Source: Verrucomicrobiota bacterium (lineage in GTDB: Bacteria; Verrucomicrobiota; Verrucomicrobiia; Limisphaerales; UBA1319). Taken from it: a DNA stretch of 64,000 bases. The stretch spans positions 62,001-126,000 of the forward strand of contig JAKLHY010000009.1 of the NCBI GenBank assembly GCA_022709905.1, in the 5' to 3' direction. A model generated the notes under the pieces. The model saw nothing but the letters and a program-made list of their open reading frames with translations. It made no database searches and was not told the origin of the DNA. Shown here piece after piece: positions 8,190 to 16,008 of this stretch (position 1 is its first letter; each line of letters starts with the position of its first letter). Both the position numbers and the translations under genes were made by a program.

Positions 8190-10007
8190 ATGAGCCCGGA
8201 ACTGCTAGCTAAAGCCAAAACCCTGGGATTCTCGGACCGCCAGATCGCCCACCTGACTGGCCGGAACGAGGATGATATTCGCGCCGACCGGAAACGGCTG
8301 GGATTGTGTCCCAGCTATCGACTGGTAGATACTTGCGCCGCCGAGTTCGAAGCGTATACCCCCTATTATTATTCGACCTATGACCGGGGAGACGATGAGA
8401 TCAGGCAGACGGAGCGTCGCAAGATCATGATCCTGGGTGGGGGACCCAATCGGATCGGGCAAGGCATCGAGTTTGACTATTGTTGTGTTCACGCCGCATT
8501 CGCCCTCAAAGAGCTCGGATTTGAGACGCTAATGGTGAACTCCAACCCGGAAACTGTTTCCACAGACTACGATACCAGCGATAAACTGTTTTTTGAACCC
8601 CTCACGCTCGAGGATGTTTTGCACATTTATGAACGTGAACGCTGCTGGGGGGCCATCGCTCAATTTGGCGGGCAAACCCCCTTGAACCTGGCCCTTGGAT
8701 TGCAGCGCAACGGAGTCAACATTCTCGGAACCTCGCCGCAAAGCATCGAGATGGCCGAGGATCGCAAGTTGTTTGCCGCGATGCTCCATCGGCTGGAGAT
8801 CCCCCAGCCGCCGAACGGCATTGCCACCAATGAACAAGAGGCCCTCGAGGCCGCCCGGTCCCTGGGCTATCCAGTCCTCGTGCGACCTTCCTTCGTGCTG
8901 GGCGGGCGCGCCATGCAGATTGTTTTCTCGGACACTGAACTGGTCCAATACATGCGGTTTGCTGTCGAGGCCTCTCCCGAGCGTCCTGTCCTGGTCGACA
9001 AGTTTCTCGAGGACGCCACCGAAGTGGATGTCGATTGTATTGCGGATGTGGGGCAGTTCGAGGATCCGGCAGCGGGAACCATCGTGATCGGGGGGCTGTT
9101 GGAGCACATTGAGTTTGCAGGAGTCCACTCCGGCGACGCGGCCATGGTGTTGCCTCCGCATACGCTTGCGCCGCAGGTGATCGACACCATCCGACAATAC
9201 ACCCACGCCATGGCCCGCGAACTGCGTGTCATTGGTCTTATGAACGTGCAATACGCCGTGAAAGGCGACACGGTCTATGTGCTCGAGGTCAATCCCCGGG
9301 CCTCGCGCACCGTCCCCTTCGTGAGCAAAGCCATCGGAGTGCCCTTGGCCAAACTGGCAGCCCAACTGATGAGCGGTCGTTCCCTGCGCGAACTCGGTTT
9401 CACTCGCGAACTCTGGCCCTCCTATTGGGCGGTCAAGGAATCCGTCTTTCCCTTTAATCGGTTCCATGGACAAGATATCCTGCTTTCCCCCGAGATGCGT
9501 TCCACGGGTGAGGTCATGGGTTTGGATCGGGATTTGGGGGTTGCCTATGCCAAATCGCAGATGGCCGCGGGAGGTCCATTGCCCTTGGCTGGACGTGTTT
9601 TCATCAGTGTAAGTGATCCAGACAAGGCCGAAGTGGCCGAGGTGGCACGGCAGTTTGCCGATCTGGGATTTGAACTGGTATCCACCGGGGGAACAGCCCA
9701 AGTGCTTGAGTCCGCCGGTTTGAAAGTCCGCCGGATCTGCAAATTATCCGAAGGCCGGCCCCATACGCTTGACCTCCTGAAGAATCGGGAAATTCAACTG
9801 GTGATCAATACTCCGTCGGGGCAGATTCCGCGAGCCGACGAGGTCAGGATCCGCACAACCGCCGTTTATACCGGCACCCCCATCATGACGACCCTCAGGG
9901 GCGCCCGGGCGGCTGCCCGCGGAATCGCCGCCCTGAAAATGCAGGGATACCAGGTCAAAGCCCTCCAGGAATACCATCCGAATGGAATCCTCGCCACAGG
10001 ACGTTGA
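8190..10007 (+). CDS. carB: Carbamoyl-phosphate synthase large chain, C-terminal half only (split CarB)
   Basis: 605 residues that align by eye with roughly residues 470-1073 of the usual 1070-residue CarB. It begins in the oligomerisation domain (SPELLAKAKTLGFSDRQIA, VDTCAAEFEAYTPYYYSTY). The carbamate-phosphorylating ATP-grasp domain follows (ILGGGPNRIGQGIEFDYC, RPSFVLGGRAM, EVNPRASRTVPF), and the MGS-like allosteric domain ends it. The N-terminal bicarbonate-phosphorylating half is absent: dnaG is immediately upstream, and a stop at 8145 closes the frame. All core motifs of this half are intact, so it is probably a functional CarB2 partner to a CarB1 encoded elsewhere. Split CarB is known from Aquifex and Methanocaldococcus. 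The 3' end overlaps the convergent DUF456 gene by 53 bases. Confidence 0.92.
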   Translation: MSPELLAKAKTLGFSDRQIAHLTGRNEDDIRADRKRLGLCPSYRLVDTCAAEFEAYTPYYYSTYDRGDDEIRQTERRKIMILGGGPNRIGQGIEFDYCCVHAAFALKELGFETLMVNSNPETVSTDYDTSDKLFFEPLTLEDVLHIYERERCWGAIAQFGGQTPLNLALGLQRNGVNILGTSPQSIEMAEDRKLFAAMLHRLEIPQPPNGIATNEQEALEAARSLGYPVLVRPSFVLGGRAMQIVFSDTELVQYMRFAVEASPERPVLVDKFLEDATEVDVDCIADVGQFEDPAAGTIVIGGLLEHIEFAGVHSGDAAMVLPPHTLAPQVIDTIRQYTHAMARELRVIGLMNVQYAVKGDTVYVLEVNPRASRTVPFVSKAIGVPLAKLAAQLMSGRSLRELGFTRELWPSYWAVKESVFPFNRFHGQDILLSPEMRSTGEVMGLDRDLGVAYAKSQMAAGGPLPLAGRVFISVSDPDKAEVAEVARQFADLGFELVSTGGTAQVLESAGLKVRRICKLSEGRPHTLDLLKNREIQLVINTPSGQIPRADEVRIRTTAVYTGTPIMTTLRGARAAARGIAALKMQGYQVKALQEYHPNGILATGR

Positions 10008-10479
10008 CTGCAAACAACACGATCATGAATCCGCAGCAGACGATCTTCGCTGCCGCCCCAGCGAGCATGCCGACCGTCGCCCCCAATCCCGCGCGGGCGG
10101 ATTTCTGAAAAGTTTGCCCCCCTATCCATTCGAACAACAACGCCCCAAGAAACGGCCCGATAAGAATGCCCGGCAGGCTGAAAAACAAGCCAAGGGTGGC
10201 TCCAACAATGACGCCCCACATGCCCTTCCGCGAGGCGCCGAACCTGGCCGCCCCCACCACGCTGGCCAGGTAATCCACAGCGACGGATAATAGCATAATC
10301 CCAGCCATCAACGCGAGGACCCAAAGGCTGGCACTCTCCGATCCAAAATAAAGGCGATGCCCCAAGGCCGCCAGGAACACCAACGACGTGCCCGGAATCC
10401 CCGGAACAATGCATCCCACCATCCCCACCCCCATGATGAGGAATACCAGCAATAATCCCGCGCTTTGCTCCAATGTCAT
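9955..10479 (-). CDS. DUF456-family membrane protein
   Basis: About 174 residues, almost entirely hydrophobic, with about five membrane segments and the family-typical VGMVGCIVPGIPGTSLVFLAALGH start and the Gly-rich GATLGLFFSLPGILIGPFLGA segment. The family has no assigned function. The ATG at 10479 is preferred; a TTG two codons upstream is possible. Its last 53 bases overlap the 3' end of carB on the opposite strand, an unusual convergent overlap of two coding regions. It is divergent from fkp with about 130 bases between starts. Confidence 0.85.
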   Translation of the reverse strand: MTLEQSAGLLLVFLIMGVGMVGCIVPGIPGTSLVFLAALGHRLYFGSESASLWVLALMAGIMLLSVAVDYLASVVGAARFGASRKGMWGVIVGATLGLFFSLPGILIGPFLGALLFEWIGGQTFQKSARAGLGATVGMLAGAAAKIVCCGFMIVLFAVNVLWRGFHSDGIPGGL

Positions 10480-10609
10480 GGCCAATTCAGACTATCGATA
10501 CGTCGATTTGATCCCGCGTGCAAATCGGTTTTTGCCCTGCCGGTCCTACCGAGGCTCTCACGAATAACTCCTCGACAGCCGCAGTCCGGTTTCGGCAACA
10601 TCCCCCGAC

Positions 10610-13519
10610 ATGGACAACAATCCGGCACGCATTCAGCACCTGTTGACCTTGCCTCCGAAAATGGCCCAGGCTTTTGCCGGCCTGGAAAACCGCCCCAGCC
10701 CAGAATGGTATGCCACTTCGGATCCTCCCCGGTCCCAGCTCGGTTCCGGGGGAGGCACCGCCCATCTGCTGCATGCGGCCTGGCGCGCGTTGTCGCCTTC
10801 GATGCCGTTTGCTGAATGGTTGACGGCCCATCGCAAGCTCATTGTCCACGGCGGCGGACAAAGCCGGCGTCTGCCTGCCTACGCCCCCGTCGGCAAGCCA
10901 CTGATGCCTCTTCCGGTTTTCCGCTGGAGCCGGGGACAGAATCTCGATCAAACCCTGCTTGATCTCCAGTTGCCCGATTATCGCCGGATTTTGCAGCATG
11001 CCGCGCCAACGACGGTGGCGATGGTCACCAGCGGGGATGTGCTGTTGCGTTTTGCCCCCGTGCTGCCTCCCTTTCCTCAAGTCGACGTTCTCGGCTTAGG
11101 CATGTGGGTGACTCCCGAGACCGCGCGGCATTTCGGCGTCTTTTTCTGCCCCCGCTACGATCCTGGACGACTCGCGTTCTTTCTGCAGAAACCAAGCGTG
11201 GCGCGCATTCGAGAACTGTCGGCGGACCATGTCTATCTTGTGGATACAGGAATGTGGCTTTTGAGCCAGCGTGCCGTCGAAGTCCTGCTGGCCCATTGCG
11301 GCTGGAATGCGAATCTCGAGACCTTCCAGGACGGCCTGCCTCGGCCCTACGAACTTTACGCGGAATTCGGACTTTCGCTGGGCGAAAATCCCACTCTTCA
11401 GGACGAGAAAGTTCGTCAGCTGACTTCGGCTGTGGTGCCGCTGCCCGAGGCGGCGTTCTTCCATTTTGGCGCCACGCGCCAGATGATCGAATCCATCTCC
11501 GCCCTCCAGAACCTCGAGCTGGATGAGACGAAATTGGGACGGGCCGGTGCCCGCCGGAATCCCGATCAGTTCCTTCAGAACTCAAATTTTCAATACCGAT
11601 TGGGTTGCGAGGAAAACCACACCTTGTGGGTGGAAAACAGCTGGATCCCGTCCACTTGGCGCCTGGGCTGCAATCATGTTCTGACCGGTGTGCCGGAGAA
11701 TCATTGGGACTTGTGTCTGGAATCGGGCGTCTGCCTGGACTTCGTTCCGGTGGCGGACGATTTGGACTGTGTCCGGTTTTATGGCATGGATGACGAGTTC
11801 AGAGGCCGCATCGGAAATCCCGGCACGCTCTGGCTCAACCAGCCGATCCGGAATTGGTTTGCCGCGCGGAATCTCGATTTCACCGAGGCCGGACTGGATG
11901 CGCAACAAGACATTCAACAGGCGCCGCTCTTTCCCGTGCTGACAACGTCCCAAACCGATCCCCGCTTTCTCGAATGGCTGTTTGCTTCGGCCCCCGTCCC
12001 GAATCGGTCCTTTGCCGATCAATGGCGCAACTGCCGCCGTCTGTCCGCCGAACAAATCAGTCGCGAGGTTTCGCTCCGCCTGCTTTATGAGCGGAGAACC
12101 AATAACCGCCGCCAGACTCTTCTCCCTCTCCTCAAAAATCGGGAATGGAACATCTTTTTCAAATTGAACCTCGAGTCGACCGCCCGGATGTTTGCCGCCA
12201 GCACGCATCCGGTTCCCGCATCGGAACCTCGGAAAACGACCGAGCCCATGCAATCGGTCCGCCTGGAAATGTTTCGTGCGGCTGTGATGCGGCATCGGAA
12301 CGAGCCGGGCTGGGAAGAAAGCGAGGACCGGGCTTTTGAATGTCTCCGGGAAATGGTGGAAAGGGAAGCCCGCCTGTCGCCCGTCCTCCCGCATCGCTGT
12401 GTGCTCGAGGATCAGATTGTTTGGGGGCGCAGCCCGGTCCGCCTGGATCTGGCGGGCGGATGGACGGATACTCCGCCTTTCTGCATCGAAAATGGGGGGC
12501 GGGTCGTGAACCTGGGAGTGGACCTCAATGGACAGCCTCCCATCCAGGTTTTCGCCCGGCTCTGCGAACGCCCTGAACTGGTGGTTCGTTCCATCGACCT
12601 CGGGGTTGAGCAAACCATCCGAACTTACCCCGAGCTGGAATCCTTCATTGATCCCGGCAACGAGTTTGCGCTGGCCAAAGCGGCTTTTGCCTTGGCCGGT
12701 TTTCTCCCCCGATTCCATGCCCAGGGCGGATACAGCTCGCTGGAAGAACAATTGCGCCGATTCGGGGGGGGGCTCGAAGTGTCCCTGTTGGCCGCTGTCC
12801 CGAAAGGATCGGGTCTCGGCACGAGCAGCATTCTGGCGGCCACCCTGCTGGCTACGCTGGGAGAGGTCTGCGGGCTGAACTGGGATCTCAATATCTTGTT
12901 TTCCCGGACGCTGGCCCTCGAACAAATGCTGACGACCGGCGGCGGCTGGCAGGATCAGGCCGGCGGCATCTATCGCGGCGTCAAAATGATCGAAACCGCG
13001 GCCGGGCTTCGCCAAAGAGCAACCTTGCGCTGGCTGCCCGAACATCTGTTCGAAGCCACCCACGCCAACACCACCATTTTGCTCTACTACACAGGACTCA
13101 CCCGACTGGCCAAAGGCATCCTTCACGAGGTGGTGCGCGGCGTTTTCCTGAATGATCCCCGGCACCTTGATATCCTCGCCGAAATCGGTTCGAATGCGGA
13201 AACCGCGTTCCAGGCCATTCAACAGGATGATTACTCCGCCCTCGCCCGGGCCGTGCACCGCAGCTGGCGACTGAATCAAAGTCTCGATAAAGGGACAAAT
13301 CCTCCCGCCGTCCAGGCCATCCTTGATTCGGTCCAGGATTACCTGGAAGCCGCCAAACTCCTGGGCGCCGGCGGCGGCGGTTACCTTCTCATGATGGCCA
13401 AAGATCCCGAGGCCGCACGACGCATTCAAGCCACCCTCCAGGCATCGCCCCCCAATCCCCGGGCGCGCTTTGTCCAGTTCTCCCTTTCGTCCACCGGCCT
13501 GCAACTCACCCGGAGTTAG
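10610..13519 (+). CDS. fkp: Bifunctional fucokinase / fucose-1-phosphate guanylyltransferase
   Basis: 969 residues, close to the 949 of Bacteroides fragilis Fkp, and collinear with it throughout. The enzyme salvages free L-fucose to GDP-L-fucose in two steps for surface polysaccharides and glycoproteins. The N-terminal guanylyltransferase half shows LGSGGGTAHLL and HGGGQSRRLPAYAPVGK. The C-terminal GHMP kinase half begins near residue 600 with WGRSPVRLDLAGGWTDTPPF, followed by PKGSGLGTSSILAATLL and the terminal LGAGGGGYLL. All catalytic motifs are intact. The TAG stop codon (13517-13519) is formed by the first three bases of a terminal inverted repeat of the adjacent hairpin element. Confidence 0.94.
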   Translation: MDNNPARIQHLLTLPPKMAQAFAGLENRPSPEWYATSDPPRSQLGSGGGTAHLLHAAWRALSPSMPFAEWLTAHRKLIVHGGGQSRRLPAYAPVGKPLMPLPVFRWSRGQNLDQTLLDLQLPDYRRILQHAAPTTVAMVTSGDVLLRFAPVLPPFPQVDVLGLGMWVTPETARHFGVFFCPRYDPGRLAFFLQKPSVARIRELSADHVYLVDTGMWLLSQRAVEVLLAHCGWNANLETFQDGLPRPYELYAEFGLSLGENPTLQDEKVRQLTSAVVPLPEAAFFHFGATRQMIESISALQNLELDETKLGRAGARRNPDQFLQNSNFQYRLGCEENHTLWVENSWIPSTWRLGCNHVLTGVPENHWDLCLESGVCLDFVPVADDLDCVRFYGMDDEFRGRIGNPGTLWLNQPIRNWFAARNLDFTEAGLDAQQDIQQAPLFPVLTTSQTDPRFLEWLFASAPVPNRSFADQWRNCRRLSAEQISREVSLRLLYERRTNNRRQTLLPLLKNREWNIFFKLNLESTARMFAASTHPVPASEPRKTTEPMQSVRLEMFRAAVMRHRNEPGWEESEDRAFECLREMVEREARLSPVLPHRCVLEDQIVWGRSPVRLDLAGGWTDTPPFCIENGGRVVNLGVDLNGQPPIQVFARLCERPELVVRSIDLGVEQTIRTYPELESFIDPGNEFALAKAAFALAGFLPRFHAQGGYSSLEEQLRRFGGGLEVSLLAAVPKGSGLGTSSILAATLLATLGEVCGLNWDLNILFSRTLALEQMLTTGGGWQDQAGGIYRGVKMIETAAGLRQRATLRWLPEHLFEATHANTTILLYYTGLTRLAKGILHEVVRGVFLNDPRHLDILAEIGSNAETAFQAIQQDDYSALARAVHRSWRLNQSLDKGTNPPAVQAILDSVQDYLEAAKLLGAGGGGYLLMMAKDPEAARRIQATLQASPPNPRARFVQFSLSSTGLQLTRS

Positions 13520-13549
13520 TGTTGTGTCCCGCAAATAGCTATACATTCG
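13517..13549 (+). repeat. Left terminal inverted repeat of element 1
   Basis: 33 bases, exact reverse complement of 13764-13796. It starts TAGTGTTGTGTCCCGC; the TAG is the fkp stop codon. Confidence 0.9.
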
Positions 13550-13559
13550 CGGCGAGAGG

Positions 13560-13640
13560 TTTTCCGCGCAAACGAGGCGCGAGCGACGAGCATATCCCCA
13601 GCGATCTGTGAGGAACGAGCAACGAAGTGTGCGCAGAAAA
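13560..13640 (-). repeat. Hairpin unit A of element 1
   Basis: An 11-bp stem (13560-13570 with 13630-13640, one G-T wobble) closes a conserved loop at 13573-13627. Read on the minus strand, its 53-base core (13574-13626) differs from the core of unit B of element 2 (41964-42016) at only about nine positions, although the stems are unrelated. Confidence 0.75.
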
Positions 13641-13658
13641 GATCTGCCGCCCTGCGGG

Positions 13659-13763
13659 TTGCGCTGAGTTTGGCCTGTGGCTTCGTTGTTCGTCAGTCAT
13701 CCCGACAGGTCGGGACGGGGATACTCCTTCCTCACGCCTCGCCACAGGCCAAACTGAGCGCAA
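13659..13763 (+). repeat. Hairpin unit B of element 1
   Basis: 23-bp arms at 13659-13681 and 13741-13763 pair with one mismatch. The 59-base loop begins TTCGTTG and ends ACGCCTC and contains its own small palindrome (CCCGAC/GTCGGG, 13701-13714). The right arm directly abuts the right terminal repeat. Confidence 0.8.
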
Positions 13764-13796
13764 CGAATGTATAGCTATTTGCGGGACACAACACTA
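13764..13796 (-). repeat. Right terminal inverted repeat of element 1
   Basis: Exact 33-base complement of 13517-13549. The sequence from its outer end to the bcp stop (13797-13897) shows no further feature. Confidence 0.9.
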
Positions 13797-13897
13797 GAAG
13801 CAGGCTCATCGCCTCAAGCCCGATTGTTTTACCGAGCGTTATCTGCCCATAAGCCGGGCGGTTCCTGGGAGAGGGCGGACCGCCGTTCCGCGCAAAT

Positions 13898-14371
13898 TCA
13901 TAGGGCCGCCAGGACTTCCGAGGCATGCTCGTCCGGCTTGACCTTCGGCCAGATCTGCTGAATCCGTCCGTCGGGCCCAATCAGAAACGTGATTCGATGC
14001 GTGCCATCATATTTGCGCCCCATAAAGGTCTTCGGTCCCCACACTCCATAGGCTTTGACGAGGGCCTGGTCCGCATCCGCCAGAAGAATGAACGGGAGCT
14101 GGTATTTCTCAACGAACTTGCTGTGGGATTTCACCGGGTCGGTACTCACGCCCAATATGACTGCCCCTTTCTTCTTGAAGGTAGCGTAATGATCCCGGAA
14201 ACCACAGGCCTCCCGGGTGCAGCCCGGTGTGTCGTCCTTCGGATAAAAATAGAGGATGACCTTTTGGCCTTTGAAATCACTCAGAGAAACCTGCTTGCCC
14301 TCCTGGCTGCTGGCTGTGAATGCCGGGGCCGCGTCTCCCACCTTGAGTTTCAAATCGATTCCTGTTGCCAT
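13898..14371 (-). CDS. bcp: Thioredoxin-dependent thiol peroxidase (bacterioferritin comigratory protein)
   Basis: 157 residues, a standard BCP/PrxQ peroxiredoxin that reduces hydrogen peroxide and alkyl hydroperoxides in the cytoplasm. The thioredoxin-fold segment KVILYFYPKDDTPGCTREAC holds the peroxidatic Cys of DTPGC and a second Cys five residues later, the atypical two-cysteine pattern of this family. LGVSTDPVKSHSKFVEKY and the final IQQIWPKVKP fit the family. The start at 14371 is ATG. It follows the aminotransferase gene on the same strand after 192 bases. Confidence 0.93.
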   Translation of the reverse strand: MATGIDLKLKVGDAAPAFTASSQEGKQVSLSDFKGQKVILYFYPKDDTPGCTREACGFRDHYATFKKKGAVILGVSTDPVKSHSKFVEKYQLPFILLADADQALVKAYGVWGPKTFMGRKYDGTHRITFLIGPDGRIQQIWPKVKPDEHASEVLAAL

Positions 14372-14563
14372 ACAATCTGGAATCTAACCCAAACCGCCGG
14401 CAGTGCAACTCACCACGTGGGGGCGGCAGAATCGGTCCGCGGAAGCCTGCAGGCCATCCGCCCATACGCGGCGATCCTTTGACTCCACTTGCCTCAACCG
14501 GTTCCATACGGCGGGAGCTCTGAACCCAACCGCTGAGCGGATTCGATGGAATGATTCGGGAAA

Positions 14564-15739
14564 TTACCCCGCCAGGCTGCGGGCGAACTTCTCGAGGCGA
14601 TCAAGACCTTTCTCGATGTTGGCCATGCTCGTGGCGTAGCTGATTCGCAGGTATTCGTCCGCTCCAAAAGCAATGCCCGGCACCGCCGCCACCTTCTCTT
14701 GCTCGAGCAGACGAGCACAGAAGTCGGTCGATTTCAGACCGAGTTTTCCAATGTTCGGAAACAGATAGAACGCTCCCTTGGCGTTGACACACGAGATGCC
14801 GGGGATCTGGTTCAGGCGCTGATGCGCGTAGCCGCGGCGTTTGGCGTACTCGGCCAGCCAGATCGGCAGATGGTCCTGTGAACCGTTTAACGCCGCCACG
14901 CCCCCTTTTTGGGCAAACGAGGTGGGATTGCTGGTGCTGTGGCTCTGGATGGCGTCGATCGCCTTGGCAATCGGTTCCGGGGCGGCCAGATAGCCCAAAC
15001 GCCACCCCGTCATCGAGTAGGCCTTGGCCAATCCGTGAACGATGATCGTGTGCTCATAATGCGCCTGCGAAAAAGTCGCCACGCTCACATGTTCCGCCCC
15101 ATCGTAAACCAGCTTCTCGTAAATCTCGTCGCTCATGATGAGCACGCCCTTTTCCACACAGATGTCTCCCAAGGCCTGGATTTCCTCGCGGGAATAGAGA
15201 GAGCCGGTCGGATTGCTCGGCGAGTTCAAAATGAACAACCGCGTCCTGGGAGTGATGGCCGCCCGCAATTGCTCGGGAGTCACCCGGAACTCCGTCTTGT
15301 CCGAGGTCGTCAGAATCACCGGTGTTGCCCCCGCCAGTTTCACCATCTCGGGGTAACTCAGCCAGTAGGGGGATGGGATAATGACTTCGTCGCCTTCCTG
15401 GCAGGTCGCCAGAATCACATTGTAACACGAGTGCTTGCCCCCGCAGGAGACGATCACCTGCGACGGCTTGTAGATCAGACCATTGTCGCGTTTGAATTTG
15501 TCCGCAATCGCCTGCCGCAACTCCGGAATGCCGCTGCTCGGGGTATACTTGGTGAATCCAGCCGCCAGGGCCGCCGCCGCCGCATCCTTGATGTGCTGCG
15601 GAGTGTCAAAATCGGGTTCCCCCGCGCCAAAACCCACCACGTCCTGGCCTTCGGCCTTCATTTGTTTGGCCTTGGCATCGATGGCCAGCGTGAGGGACGG
15701 AGACAGCGACGCGGCCCGTTGTGAAATGCGATAATTCAT
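14564..15739 (-). CDS. Class I/II pyridoxal-phosphate aminotransferase (aspartate aminotransferase type)
   Basis: 391 residues of fold-type I aminotransferase, subgroup Ib, like the AspC of Thermus and Bacillus. It moves an amino group between aspartate (or a related amino acid) and 2-oxoglutarate. Visible features are GEPDFDTPQHI and YTPSSGIPELRQAIA near the N-terminus, NSPSNPTG, SDEIYEKLVYDG, the PLP-lysine segment GLAKAYSMTGWRLGY and the substrate-carboxylate Arg in LRISYATS near the end. Substrate specificity cannot be decided from sequence alone; prephenate or alanine activity is possible. Confidence 0.92.
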   Translation of the reverse strand: MNYRISQRAASLSPSLTLAIDAKAKQMKAEGQDVVGFGAGEPDFDTPQHIKDAAAAALAAGFTKYTPSSGIPELRQAIADKFKRDNGLIYKPSQVIVSCGGKHSCYNVILATCQEGDEVIIPSPYWLSYPEMVKLAGATPVILTTSDKTEFRVTPEQLRAAITPRTRLFILNSPSNPTGSLYSREEIQALGDICVEKGVLIMSDEIYEKLVYDGAEHVSVATFSQAHYEHTIIVHGLAKAYSMTGWRLGYLAAPEPIAKAIDAIQSHSTSNPTSFAQKGGVAALNGSQDHLPIWLAEYAKRRGYAHQRLNQIPGISCVNAKGAFYLFPNIGKLGLKSTDFCARLLEQEKVAAVPGIAFGADEYLRISYATSMANIEKGLDRLEKFARSLAG

Positions 15740-15828
15740 AAATTTAATGATGAGAATTATCTAACCCGTGTCAGGAAAAAATCAAGCGGAGGGTTTAGGC
15801 CGATTGCCAAAATAAATTTCCAGAATGG

Positions 15829-15928
15829 TGGAGCCGAGGAGGGTGCGGGCAAGGCGCGCGCGAAGGAGGATACCCACAGCGGTCTTTGACTGAGCGCGGC
15901 ACGAAGCCCCCGCCCTCCTTCGGCTCCA
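15829..15928 (-). repeat. Single hairpin unit of the element family between gnd and the aminotransferase
   Basis: Arms at about 15829-15849 and 15907-15928 (GGAGCCGAGGAGGG against CCCTCCTTCGGCTCC, one bulge) enclose a loop at 15850-15906. Read on the minus strand it starts CTTCGTGC, contains TCAGTCA and GGGTATCCTCCTT, and ends CGCGCGCCTTG. These correspond to the boxes of the units in elements 1 and 2. It has no terminal inverted repeat around it. It lies about 80 bases behind the gnd stop codon, in a 269-base gap with no gene. Confidence 0.6.
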
Positions 15929-16008
15929 TCTCGTTGAGACAGGGGCCCTTTGCCCTGGGCTGCGGGGCCGAGTCATCCGAGGCCCTGATGTCGATGTAAG
16001 GGGACTCG

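Larger units (their letters stand above)
13517..13796. repeat. 280-bp nested inverted-repeat element 1 (MITE-like)
   Basis: A perfect 33-bp terminal inverted repeat (13517-13549 and 13764-13796) encloses two hairpin units in opposite orientation. Unit A reads on the minus strand (13560-13640) and unit B on the plus strand (13659-13763). Both carry CTTCGTTG at the 5' side and CGCCTCG at the 3' side of their loop. The element fills the gap between the 3' ends of fkp and bcp. No open reading frame of note is inside. A related element lies at 41797-42071 with a different terminal repeat, and a single unit lies at 15829-15928. Function is unknown; a non-autonomous mobile element or a structured bidirectional terminator are the simplest readings. 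Confidence 0.82.

Noticed and set aside
8529..9701. 390-codon open frame antisense to carB
   Set aside because: It exists only because of the third-position GC bias of carB; it has no family resemblance.
11582..13546. 654-codon open frame antisense to fkp
   Set aside because: Shadow of a well conserved gene; composition is Gly/Gln/Arg-rich without domains.
13517..13796. Reading element 1 as an integron attC site or a CRISPR fragment
   Set aside because: No RYYYAAC/GTTRRRY ends and no regular direct repeats with spacers; the conserved boxes lie at the loop, not at the foot.
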